A DNA stretch of 64,000 nt from positions 124,001 to 188,000 of the forward strand of contig NZ_JBHUER010000008.1 of the NCBI RefSeq assembly GCF_042681025.1, given 5' to 3'. Both the position numbers and the translations under genes were made by a program. This document shows positions 42,462 to 51,165 of this stretch, piece after piece; the first letter of the stretch is position 1; every line of letters starts with the position of its first letter. A model generated the notes under the pieces. That model saw nothing but the letters and a program-made list of their open reading frames with translations, had not been told where the DNA came from and ran no database searches. The stretch is from Methylopila henanensis (GTDB taxonomy: Bacteria > Pseudomonadota > Alphaproteobacteria > Rhizobiales > Methylopilaceae).

Positions 42462-43204
42462 AGGCTCCCGCGCAGCAGCCGCGCCTGCTCCGCGACCTCC
42501 GCGGACAGCGGGTCGCGGGGATAGGGCAGATCGATCGTCCGGGTCTCGCGCACGCGTCCGGGCCGCGGGTTCAGCACCACCACCTTGTGGGCGAGGACCA
42601 CCGCCTCCTCGACGTCGTGGGTGACGAACAGGAGCGTCATGCCCATGAGCTCCTTGATGCGCAGGACCTCCTCATGCATCTGCGCGCGGATCGAGGGGTC
42701 GAGCTTCGAGAACGGCTCGTCCATCAGCAGGATCGACGGCCGGGTGACGAGGCTGCGGGCGAGCGCGACGCGGCTGCGCATGCCGCCGGACAGCTCGTGC
42801 GGATAGGCGTCGGCGAAGCCGGTGAGGCCGACGAGCTCCAGCGTCTCGGCCACCCGCTCGCGCCGCTCTGCGCGGCCGACCCCGCCGGCCTCCAGGCCGA
42901 ACGACACGTTCTGCGCCGCGGTGCGCCACGGCAGCAGGCGGTCGTCCTGGAACATGTAGGTCATCGACCGCCAGTCCTTGAACGCCTCGGCCGGGACGCC
43001 GTTGAGATAGACCTCGCCGGCGTCCGGCCGGACGAGGCCGGCGACGATGTTGAGGATCGTGCTCTTGCCGCTGCCGGAGGCGCCGACGATCGCCACGATC
43101 GACCGGTCCGGCGCGTCGAGGTCGACGTTCTGCAGCACGTGCAGCGGCTCGCCTTCGCGGCGCGGAAACCACTTGCTGACGCCGCGGAGCCGGACGGATC
43201 CCAT
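42458..43204 (-). CDS. ABC transporter ATP-binding protein, SsuB/TauB type (third system)
   Basis: A 248-residue ATPase with Walker A GASGSGKST, Q-loop YMFQDDRLLPWRT, signature LSGGMRSR, Walker B ILLMDEP and H-loop VTHDVEEA. It lies 3 nt downstream of the GntR regulator gene, and overlaps the permease start (ATGA), so regulator and importer are one transcript. Confidence 0.95.
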   Translation of the reverse strand: MGSVRLRGVSKWFPRREGEPLHVLQNVDLDAPDRSIVAIVGASGSGKSTILNIVAGLVRPDAGEVYLNGVPAEAFKDWRSMTYMFQDDRLLPWRTAAQNVSFGLEAGGVGRAERRERVAETLELVGLTGFADAYPHELSGGMRSRVALARSLVTRPSILLMDEPFSKLDPSIRAQMHEEVLRIKELMGMTLLFVTHDVEEAVVLAHKVVVLNPRPGRVRETRTIDLPYPRDPLSAEVAEQARLLRGSL

Positions 43205-43207
43205 CGA

Positions 43208-43912
43208 TCAGGCGCCCAGCGTCGCGGCCGGGGTCGACGCCGCCGGCGACAGCGCGGCGTGACGCATGCTCGCGAGCACCTTCTCCATGGTCATGGCGTG
43301 GAACGTCTCCACGTGGCGGCGCGCGACGATCTCCGCGGAGTCCGCGTCGCCGGCGACGAGATGCTCGATCAGCAGCGTGTGGTCGTTCTCGATGTTCGGC
43401 CGGACGCGCTGCACGCCGAAGCCGAGCGCGACGAGGCGGGTCATCTCGTCGAGCAGACCGGAAAGCGTCCGGCACAGGCGATCGTTCCCGGAGGCGGCTG
43501 CGATCGCCATGTGGAAGCTGCGGTTCGCCTCCATGAAGAAGTCGATCTGGTTGCCGACGTCGCCCGGCATCTCGCCGCGGCAGGTGCGCTCCAGCCGCTC
43601 CAGCAGCGCGCGGTTGACGCGGCCGGCCGCGAGCCGGGCGGCGAGCGGCTCCAGCACCGCGCGCAGCGCGAACACCTCGTCCACGTCGCGCACCGTGACC
43701 GGGGCGACGCGGTAGCCGTGGCGCGGCATCGAGGAGACGAGGCCGTCCTGCACCAGCCGCTGCAGCGCGATCCGCAGGCTCGCCTTGCCGAGCCCGAACC
43801 GCTCCATCAGCTCGGGCTCGGTGACGCGCGCCCCCGGCATGATGCGGCAGGACACGATCTCGCGCCGCAGCAGGTCGTAGGCCTGCCGGCCCTTCAGCGC
43901 GGCGTCGCTCAT
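43208..43912 (-). CDS. GntR-family regulator (FCD-type)
   Basis: A 234-residue FadR/FCD-type repressor. The winged helix GRQAYDLLRREIVSCRIMPGARVTEPELMERFGLGKASLRIALQRLVQDGLV is followed by a helical FCD domain with EVFALRAVLEPLAARLAA, the metal-binding His residues in NRSFHMAI and NDHTLLIEHLVAGD, and RRHVETFHAM. Such regulators respond to small organic acids. ATG 43912 has GGAG at 6 nt; upstream ATGs at 43972 and 44008 lack a site. It leads the leftward catabolic series and probably represses it until the imported substrate appears. Confidence 0.92.
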   Translation of the reverse strand: MSDAALKGRQAYDLLRREIVSCRIMPGARVTEPELMERFGLGKASLRIALQRLVQDGLVSSMPRHGYRVAPVTVRDVDEVFALRAVLEPLAARLAAGRVNRALLERLERTCRGEMPGDVGNQIDFFMEANRSFHMAIAAASGNDRLCRTLSGLLDEMTRLVALGFGVQRVRPNIENDHTLLIEHLVAGDADSAEIVARRHVETFHAMTMEKVLASMRHAALSPAASTPAATLGA

Positions 43913-44270
43913 CGCGGCTCCGGTCGGGGAAAATTCGGGCGCTTGCGCCACGTCGGCCAGGGCCACTGACATCTCCACGTCATCTGGTGAGCAGCCTACC
44001 GCCGCCATGACGGCCGCTCAAGGGTTGCAGGCCGGCGGCCCCCCAGCGGCGGAAGGTCGCGTTTCCGCGCGCCGGACGGCTCCTGCGATCACGGCTGCGT
44101 GGGCCCTCTTGCGCCGCAGCAAACGTCGCCTAACTTCGCTTTCGTCAGAACGGTCCGGGCCCCTCTGGCGATCCTCATCGAGGTCGTGATGTCGGACCTG
44201 CGCTTCCACCACAGGGCGCAGCGTCACGGCTCGACGTGCGCGCGCCTGCGACCGCAAGGGCACGATCGCA
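43913..44270. promoter_or_regulatory. Divergent intergenic region of GntR operon and terC
   Basis: The 358-bp region carries the promoters of two divergent units. I see no gene in it. The part near 44120-44160 contains TTGCGCCGCAGCAAACG and CTAACTTCG, but no clear -35/-10 pair. No GntR operator palindrome (TGGTnnnACCA-like) is visible, and no yybP-ykoY riboswitch core precedes terC. Confidence 0.3.
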
Positions 44271-45263
44271 ATGGAATTCCTCCCGTCGTTCCTGACCGCC
44301 GACGTCGTCGGCAAGCCGGCCTGGCTGTGGCTGGCCTTCCTCGGCCTCGTCGCCGTGCTGCTGGCCTTCGACCTCGGCGTCCTTAACCGCAAGGGCAAGG
44401 AGCTCGGCGTCGCCGAGAGCCTGAAGCTCTCGGTGTTCTACATCGCGGTGGCGGTCGCGTTCGGCGGCTACATCTGGTGGTCGATGGGCCCCGAAGCCGG
44501 CATGAACTACTACACCGGCTATGCGATCGAGAAAGCGCTCTCGATCGACAACGTCTTCGTCATCTCGCTGATCTTCGGCTACTTCGCGATCCCTGCGCGC
44601 TACCAGTACCGCGCGCTGGTCTGGGGCATCCTCGCGGTGCTCGTGCTGCGCGGAATCATGATCGGCGTCGGCGCCAAGCTGGTGCAGGACTACGACTGGA
44701 TCATGCTGGTCTTCGGCGCCTTCCTCGCCTTCACCGGCGTGAAGATGCTGTTCGCCGGCGACGAGGAAGCCGACCTCTCCAAGAACAAGGCGGTGGGCTG
44801 GCTGTCGAAGCGCATGCGCGTGACGCCGGAGCTGCACGGCGAGCGCTTCTTCGTGCGGCAGCCGCACCCCGTCACCGGCAAGCTGGTGCTGTGGACAACG
44901 CCGCTGTTCCTGGCGCTGGTCGTGATCAACATCGCCGACCTGGTGTTCGCGGTCGACTCGGTGCCGGCGATCTTCGCCATCACCACCGACACCTACATCG
45001 TGTTCACGGCGAACATCATGGCGGTGCTCGGCCTGCGCGCGCTCTACTTCGCGCTCGCGGCGATGGCGGCCCGCTTCGCCTACCTGAAATACGCGCTGGC
45101 GCTCGTGCTGGTGTTCATCGGCGTCAAGATCTTCTGGGCGCACTTCTTCGGCAAGGTCGACCCGGCGATCTCGCTCGGCGTCACGCTCGCGCTGATCGCG
45201 GGCGGCGTGCTGGTGTCGCTGTGGAAGACCCGCGGCGAGGCCGAGACCAAGGCGATCGGCTAA
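44271..45263 (+). CDS. TerC family membrane protein (Alx-like)
   Basis: A 330-residue protein with about nine hydrophobic segments. The TerC hallmarks are the acidic membrane positions in FDLGVLNRKGKELGVAES, YAIEKALSIDNVFVISLIF, and NIADLVFAVDSVPAIFAIT, where the paired Asp residues line a metal path. Members such as Alx export manganese or act with exported enzymes; others confer tellurite resistance. No tellurite genes are adjacent. The gene is monocistronic and ends at a strong hairpin. Confidence 0.94.
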   Translation: MEFLPSFLTADVVGKPAWLWLAFLGLVAVLLAFDLGVLNRKGKELGVAESLKLSVFYIAVAVAFGGYIWWSMGPEAGMNYYTGYAIEKALSIDNVFVISLIFGYFAIPARYQYRALVWGILAVLVLRGIMIGVGAKLVQDYDWIMLVFGAFLAFTGVKMLFAGDEEADLSKNKAVGWLSKRMRVTPELHGERFFVRQPHPVTGKLVLWTTPLFLALVVINIADLVFAVDSVPAIFAITTDTYIVFTANIMAVLGLRALYFALAAMAARFAYLKYALALVLVFIGVKIFWAHFFGKVDPAISLGVTLALIAGGVLVSLWKTRGEAETKAIG

Positions 45264-45276
45264 GCCTGCGAACGGC

Positions 45277-45303
45277 GGCGCGTCCGGAGCTTCCGGGCGC
45301 GCC
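45277..45303. terminator. Bidirectional terminator-like hairpin
   Basis: An 11-bp inverted repeat (GGCGCGTCCGG / CCGGGCGCGCC, one G-T pair) with 5-nt loop AGCTT lies 13 nt after terC and 19 nt before the convergent MaoC stop. It probably stops transcription from both sides. Confidence 0.7.
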
Positions 45304-45322
45304 TGCCCGCCGAAAGAGAACG

Positions 45323-45808
45323 TCAGGCCAACTCGGCGTCGATCTCGTCGCGGCTCGGCACCAGCACCTGGGCCTCGCCGTCGAGCACCACCTTGTCGCC
45401 GACGGTGCATGTGCAGAAGAACGTCACCCGCTGCCGGCCGGGATCGAGCGCGGTGATCTCGACCTGGGTCGTGACCACGTCGCCGATGCGGACCGGCGCG
45501 CGGAACTTGATGGTCTGCGACAGGTACACGGCGCCCGGGCCCGGCAGGCGGGTGCCGAGCACCGCCGAGATCAGGCTCGCGGTGTAGAGTCCATGGGCGA
45601 TGCGGCCGCCGAAGCGGGTGTTCGCCGCATAGGCCTCCGACAGATGGATCGGATTGGTGTCGCCCGTCAGCGCCGCGAAGGTGCGCACGCCGTCCTCGGA
45701 TACCTCGTGGCGGATCTCGGCCGTCTGGCCGACCGACAGGTCCTCGAAAGCGATCTGCGCGACGTGATCCTGCGGCGCGATGTCCGCAGGCTTGAAGGCG
45801 GCTGTCAT
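45323..45808 (-). CDS. MaoC-family (R)-specific enoyl-CoA hydratase
   Basis: A 161-residue hot-dog protein with the complete hydratase-2 motif FAALTGDTNPIHLSEAYAANTRFGGRIAHGL, including the catalytic Asp and His. LSQTIKFRAPVRIGDVV and FFCTCTVGDKVVLDGEAQV are typical of PhaJ/MaoC. It hydrates 2-enoyl-CoA to (R)-3-hydroxyacyl-CoA and could feed polyhydroxyalkanoate synthesis or oxidation. ATG 45808 is chosen by homology; the 76 codons upstream in frame are not protein-like. It is divergent from cheY. Confidence 0.92.
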   Translation of the reverse strand: MTAAFKPADIAPQDHVAQIAFEDLSVGQTAEIRHEVSEDGVRTFAALTGDTNPIHLSEAYAANTRFGGRIAHGLYTASLISAVLGTRLPGPGAVYLSQTIKFRAPVRIGDVVTTQVEITALDPGRQRVTFFCTCTVGDKVVLDGEAQVLVPSRDEIDAELA

Positions 45809-46053
45809 GGGCGGTCGGGCCTTGGTGCGAAAGCGGCGGCACTGTGCGACCGGCTTCGCTGCGGTGCAACGCGCCTTTTGGCTTAAGGCGAACGGCGTCG
45901 TCCTGTCGCAGCTCCAGCGGCCGTTAAACCGAAAATCAACCGCGGGGCGCCATCCTGACCGCTGTGGCCGATGCGCAGGAAGGATGTCCTCGCGCGCGTC
46001 CAGCGAAGCGACGGCCGGGTCGGACCACGACCCCATGAAGAAGGATTTTTCTG

Positions 46054-46437
46054 ATGGCCCTCGACCACACGATGCCGGTGCTGATCGTGGACGACTACAA
46101 GACCATGCTCCGCATCATCCGCAACCTGCTGAAGCAGATCGGTTTCGAGGACGTGGACGAGGCCGCCGACGGCTCCGAGGCGCTCGGCAAGATGCGCGAC
46201 CGGCGCTACGGCCTCGTCATCTCCGACTGGAACATGGAGCCGATGACCGGCATCGAGCTGCTGCGCGAGGTCCGCGCCGACGACAAGCTCAACCGCACGC
46301 CCTTCATCATGGTGACGGCGGAATCGAAGACCGAGAACGTTATCGCCGCCAAGAAGGCCGGCGTGAACAACTACATCGTCAAGCCGTTCAACGCCGAAAC
46401 GCTCAAGGCCAAGATCAACGCGGTGTTCGGCGAATGA
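46054..46437 (+). CDS. cheY: Chemotaxis response regulator CheY
   Basis: A 127-residue single-domain response regulator. The acidic pocket is D13-D14 (VLIVDDYKTMLR), phosphoacceptor Asp58 is in LVISDWNMEPMTG, Thr88 in IMVTAES and Lys110 in YIVKPF, all as in CheY. Phosphorylated CheY binds the flagellar switch. AAGGA lies about 12 nt upstream of the ATG. No CheA or receptor gene is nearby, so it is outside the main chemotaxis cluster. Its stop overlaps the cheZ start. Confidence 0.94.
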   Translation: MALDHTMPVLIVDDYKTMLRIIRNLLKQIGFEDVDEAADGSEALGKMRDRRYGLVISDWNMEPMTGIELLREVRADDKLNRTPFIMVTAESKTENVIAAKKAGVNNYIVKPFNAETLKAKINAVFGE

Positions 46438-47087
46438 CGCAGAGGGGGAAGTCCAGGGAGACCATGGCGGCGCCGTTCGAGCGCGTGCGCGCCTATGTCG
46501 ACCAGAAGCGCGAGGGCGAGACCTCGTTCGGCGACGTGGTGGCGCTCGCCGAGATCACGGCCGAATCGATGCAGGCCTTCTTCGCCACCATCGACACGGC
46601 GATCTACAAGGAGCTGCGCGACATCGCGGACTACATCACCCGCATGCGCTCCGAGATCGCGCTGCTGCAGGCGGGCGAGCTGCAGACCGACCGCCTGCCC
46701 AAGGCCGGCGAGCATCTCGGCGCGATCGTGGTCGCGACCGAGGAGGCGACCAACGCCATCATGGAATGCGCCGAGGACATCCTCGCGGCCGCCGGCGCGG
46801 ACGACGCCACGTTCCGCTCCGTCGTCAACGACAAGGTGATGGCGATCTTCGAGGCCTGCTCGTTCCAGGATCTGACCGGCCAGCGCATCGCCCGCGTGAT
46901 CGAGACGCTTGAGCACATCGAGGAGCGCGTCGGCCGCTTCGCCGCGGCGGTCAATCCCGGCGGCGAACCCGGACCCGTCGCCGAGGACGCCCGGGAGCGG
47001 CGCGCCCGCGAGCTGATGCTGAACGGCCCGCAGGACCGCGGCGTCGCCATCGCGCAGGACGACATCGACGCGCTCATGGCGAAGTGA
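46434..47087 (+). CDS. cheZ: CheY phosphatase CheZ
   Basis: A 217-residue, mostly helical protein with the catalytic CheZ motif CSFQDLTGQRIARVIETL near residue 140; the Gln of DLTGQ inserts into the CheY active site to speed dephosphorylation. A long coiled helix precedes it and the C-terminus, IAQDDIDALMAK, matches the CheY-tethering peptide. ATG 46434 overlaps the cheY stop (ATGA); an alternative ATG at 46464 also has a possible AGGGAG site. Adjacency to CheY supports the function. Confidence 0.92.
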   Translation: MTQRGKSRETMAAPFERVRAYVDQKREGETSFGDVVALAEITAESMQAFFATIDTAIYKELRDIADYITRMRSEIALLQAGELQTDRLPKAGEHLGAIVVATEEATNAIMECAEDILAAAGADDATFRSVVNDKVMAIFEACSFQDLTGQRIARVIETLEHIEERVGRFAAAVNPGGEPGPVAEDARERRARELMLNGPQDRGVAIAQDDIDALMAK

Positions 47088-47113
47088 GCGCCGCCCGGCG
47101 ACGTTTCGCCAAG

Positions 47114-47134
47114 CCCGCGCCCCACGGGCGCGGG
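47114..47134 (+). terminator. Terminator-like hairpin after cheZ
   Basis: A perfect 9-bp inverted repeat (CCCGCGCCC, loop CAC, GGGCGCGGG) 26 nt after the cheZ stop. No T tract follows, as often in GC-rich genomes. Confidence 0.6.
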
Positions 47135-47204
47135 AGGACGCGGCCGATGGCGCCTTGACGCTCCGCCCGGCGGCGTCCATCACGGCGCGCCGCCAGGAGC
47201 CGCC

Positions 47205-48023
47205 ATGCCGCTGTTCGCGATCCCCTTTCCGATGATCGACCCGGTCCTGGTCTCGGTCGGACCGATCGCGATCCGCTGGTACGCGCTCGCCTATGTGGCG
47301 GGGCTGCTGATCGGCTGGTGGTTCGCCAAGCGCCTCGCCGGAAACGACGCGCTGTGGGGGGCCGTGCGGCGCCCGGCGCCAGAGCAGATCGACGACCTCA
47401 TCCTCTACGTGGCCTTCGGCGTCGTGCTCGGCGGCCGCATCGGCTACGTGCTGTTCTACAACCCCGGCTACTACCTCGAGAATCCGCTCGAAGCGCTGCA
47501 GGTCTGGCGCGGCGGCATGAGCTTCCACGGCGGCCTTGTCGGCGCGTCGCTGGGCGTCGCCCTGTTCGCGCGCTCGCGCGGCCTGCCGGCGATGCCGATC
47601 TTCGATCTCGCCTCGGCGGTCGCGCCGATCGGCCTGTTCTTCGGCCGGCTCGCGAACTTCATCAACGGCGAGCTGTTCGGCCGCGTGACCGACGTTCCCT
47701 GGGCGATGGTGTTCCCGCATGGCGGGCCAGAGCCGCGCCACCCGAGCCAGCTCTACCAGGCCGCGCTCGAAGGCCTCGCGCTGTTCGTTCTCGTCCAGAT
47801 CCTCGTGCGCTCCGGCGCGCTGAAGCGGCCCGGCCTCGTGGGCGGCGCCTTCCTCGCCGGCTACGCCGTGTGCCGCATCATCGGCGAGGAGTTCCGGGAG
47901 CCGGACGCGCAGATCGGCTTCCTGCCCGGCGGCTTCACCATGGGCATGGCGCTGTCGGCGCCGATGCTCGCGCTCGGCCTCGTCGTGATCGTCCTCGCGC
48001 TGAAGCGTCCCCGCCCGGCATGA
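47205..48023 (+). CDS. lgt: Prolipoprotein diacylglyceryl transferase
   Basis: A 272-residue inner-membrane enzyme that transfers diacylglycerol from phosphatidylglycerol to the lipobox cysteine. Seven hydrophobic segments are visible. The catalytic H108-G-G-L motif is in RGGMSFHGGLVGA, and the Lgt signature GRLANFINGELFGR follows near residue 147, with the periplasmic RHPSQLYQAALEG. CAGGAG precedes the ATG at 6 nt. Its stop overlaps the start of the midA-like gene, beginning a conserved alphaproteobacterial lgt-midA-pgeF arrangement. Confidence 0.97.
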   Translation: MPLFAIPFPMIDPVLVSVGPIAIRWYALAYVAGLLIGWWFAKRLAGNDALWGAVRRPAPEQIDDLILYVAFGVVLGGRIGYVLFYNPGYYLENPLEALQVWRGGMSFHGGLVGASLGVALFARSRGLPAMPIFDLASAVAPIGLFFGRLANFINGELFGRVTDVPWAMVFPHGGPEPRHPSQLYQAALEGLALFVLVQILVRSGALKRPGLVGGAFLAGYAVCRIIGEEFREPDAQIGFLPGGFTMGMALSAPMLALGLVVIVLALKRPRPA

Positions 48024-49096
48024 CGCCGCTCGCCCGCGAGATCGTCGCGACGATCGCGCAGGACGGGCCGATCACCGTGGCGCGCTACATGGCGCTCTGC
48101 CTCGGCCACCCCGTCCACGGCTACTACGCGACCCGCGACCCGTTCGGCGCCGGCGGCGACTTCGTGACCGCGCCGGAGGTGAGCCAGATGTTCGGCGAGC
48201 TGCTGGGGCTGTGGTGCGCCGAGGTCTGGCGGCGCATGGGCGAGCCGTCGCGGGTCGCGCTGATCGAGCTCGGGCCGGGCCGGGGCACGCTGATGGCCGA
48301 CGCGCTGCGGGCGGCCAAAGTCGCGCCCGGCTTCCGCGAGGCGATCGCGGTCACGCTGGTGGAGACCAGCCCGACGCTGCGCGAGGTCCAGCGCAGGGCG
48401 CTCGGGCCAAGCGGCGTCCCGGTCCGCTGGGCCGCGGCGGTCTGGGAGGCGCTCGACGCCCCCCTCCCCGCGCTCGTCCTCGCCAACGAGTTCTTCGACG
48501 CGCTGCCCGTCCGCCAGTTCGTGCGGACAGAGGCCGGCTGGCGCGAGCGGCTGGTGGGGCTCGCGGACGGCGCGCTCGCCTTCGGGCTCGCCGCGGAGCC
48601 GCCGGCCGGCCTGACGCTTCCCGAACGGCCCGCGGGCGCGACGCTCGAGCTCAACCCCGACGGCCTCGCGGGCGCGACGCGGATCGGCGCCCACGTGGCG
48701 GCCCATGGCGGCGCTGCGCTCGCGATCGACTATGGCGAGGGCCATTCCGCCGGCGACACGCTCCAGGCGGTCCGCGGCCACCGCTTCGTCGATCCGCTCC
48801 GCGATCCGGGCGAGGCCGACCTGACGACGCAGGTGGATTTCGGCGCTCTTGGCCGCGCGGCGCGCGGAGCCGGCGCCGCCGTGGCGCCCCTTCTCCCGCA
48901 GGCCGATCTGCTGGAGCGGCTCGGCCTCGCCGCCCGCGCCGCGGCGCTCAAAGCCCGCGCGACTCCGGCGCAGGCGGAGGCGATCGACGCCGCCGTCCTG
49001 CGCCTCACCGACCGGGCGCCGAAGGCCATGGGCGCGCTGTTCAAGGCGCTCGCCTTCGCCGATCCTCGCCTCGGTCCCCTCCCCGCCTTCGATTAA
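48020..49096 (+). CDS. SAM-dependent methyltransferase, MidA/NDUFAF7 family
   Basis: A 358-residue protein methyltransferase-like enzyme. HGYYATRDPFGAGGDFVTAPEVSQMFGELLGLW is the signature N-terminus of the NDUFAF7 family, IELGPGRGTLMADALRA is the SAM loop near residue 82, and VLANEFFDALPVRQF follows. The mitochondrial homologue methylates an arginine of a complex I subunit during assembly; the bacterial role may be similar but is unproven. ATG 48020 overlaps the lgt stop by 4 nt. Confidence 0.93.
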   Translation: MTPLAREIVATIAQDGPITVARYMALCLGHPVHGYYATRDPFGAGGDFVTAPEVSQMFGELLGLWCAEVWRRMGEPSRVALIELGPGRGTLMADALRAAKVAPGFREAIAVTLVETSPTLREVQRRALGPSGVPVRWAAAVWEALDAPLPALVLANEFFDALPVRQFVRTEAGWRERLVGLADGALAFGLAAEPPAGLTLPERPAGATLELNPDGLAGATRIGAHVAAHGGAALAIDYGEGHSAGDTLQAVRGHRFVDPLRDPGEADLTTQVDFGALGRAARGAGAAVAPLLPQADLLERLGLAARAAALKARATPAQAEAIDAAVLRLTDRAPKAMGALFKALAFADPRLGPLPAFD

Positions 49097-49117
49097 GGCC
49101 CTGACGGAGCAAGCCCC

Positions 49118-49900
49118 ATGACGTCAGCCGTCCCGACCGTCCAGTCCGAAGCGCTCGGCCGCCTGAACGGCGTGCGCCACGCCTTCTTCACCCGCCAGGG
49201 CGGGGTCTCGTCCGGCCTGCTCGCGAGCCTGAACGGCGGGCTCGGCGCCGAGGACGACCCGGCCAACGTGCATGAGAACCGCGCCCGCATGGCCTCCGCG
49301 CTCGGCCTCGCGCCCGGCCGGCTGGCGCTGCCCTGGCAGGTGCACTCCGCGAATGTCGCGGTCGCGACCGCGCCGTGGAGCCGCGAGGAGGCGCCGCGGG
49401 TCGACGCCGTCGTCACCGCGACGCCCGGCCTCGCCGCGGCGGTGACGATCGCCGACTGCGGGCCGATCCTGTTCGCGGACGCCGAGGCCGGCGTCGTGGC
49501 GGCGGCCCATGCCGGCTGGCAGGGCGCGTTCAAGGGCGTGGCCGAGGCGACGCTCGCGACGATGGAGACGCTCGGCGCGCGGCGGGCGCGGGTCACGGCC
49601 GCGCTCGGCCCCTGCATCCGGCAGGCGAGCTACGAGGTCGGGCCCGAGTTCACGGCGCGCTTCGTGGCCGCCGACGAGGACAACGCCCGCTTCTTCGAGC
49701 CCTCCGGCAAGCCCGGCCACGCGCTGTTCGACCTCGCGGCCTATATCGTGGCGCGGCTCCGGGCGGCGGGCGTCGGGACCGTGGACGACGTCGGCCTCGA
49801 CACCTACGCCGACGAGGAGCGCTTCTTCAGCTATCGGCGCGCCACCCATCGCGGCGAGGCCGACTACGGCCGGCTCGTCGCCGCGATCGCGCTCGCCTGA
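49118..49900 (+). CDS. pgeF: Peptidoglycan editing factor / multicopper polyphenol oxidase-like PgeF
   Basis: A 260-residue YfiH/PgeF protein. Metal-site residues are His in LPWQVHSANV, Cys in TIADCGPILFAD and His in VAAAHAGWQGAFKGV, followed by GPCIRQASYEVG. Homologues remove wrongly incorporated serine from peptidoglycan precursors or act as purine nucleoside phosphorylases. It follows midA after 21 nt, in the conserved lgt-midA-pgeF order, which suits an envelope role. Confidence 0.94.
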   Translation: MTSAVPTVQSEALGRLNGVRHAFFTRQGGVSSGLLASLNGGLGAEDDPANVHENRARMASALGLAPGRLALPWQVHSANVAVATAPWSREEAPRVDAVVTATPGLAAAVTIADCGPILFADAEAGVVAAAHAGWQGAFKGVAEATLATMETLGARRARVTAALGPCIRQASYEVGPEFTARFVAADEDNARFFEPSGKPGHALFDLAAYIVARLRAAGVGTVDDVGLDTYADEERFFSYRRATHRGEADYGRLVAAIALA

Positions 49901-50061
49901 ACGCGTCCGCGTTAACCCGGCGTGCGCCGCGAGCGGTGTAGTCATGCGTGCACAAGAGTCCGGCCGCTGTTGAGGCCATCTGGAATTGTTGTTAAGAGCC
50001 GCACGTTTTTCCGGCCTCCCGGCCGCGTGATGACCGGGCGCTTGATCAGGGTAGCAACGGA

Positions 50062-50994
<933 letters not shown>

Positions 50995-51165
50995 GCAGGC
51001 CGGGCTCGCGCCTCGGGCCTCCCACATGTCGCGTCGCGGGCCTTTTCCCGAAGGCCGCCCGGTCAACCTGCGCCGTCATCGGCGCAACCCTCCGTGCAAC
51101 AACACTTTCTTCAGGGACTGCGGGGTAGTTTGCGATAACATCGCCATACCCCTCCAGGTCGCCGC

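Noticed and set aside
44009..44270. Possible yybP-ykoY (manganese) riboswitch before terC
   Set aside because: TerC genes often have one, but I could not find the conserved GGGGAGUA and bulge elements of its core.
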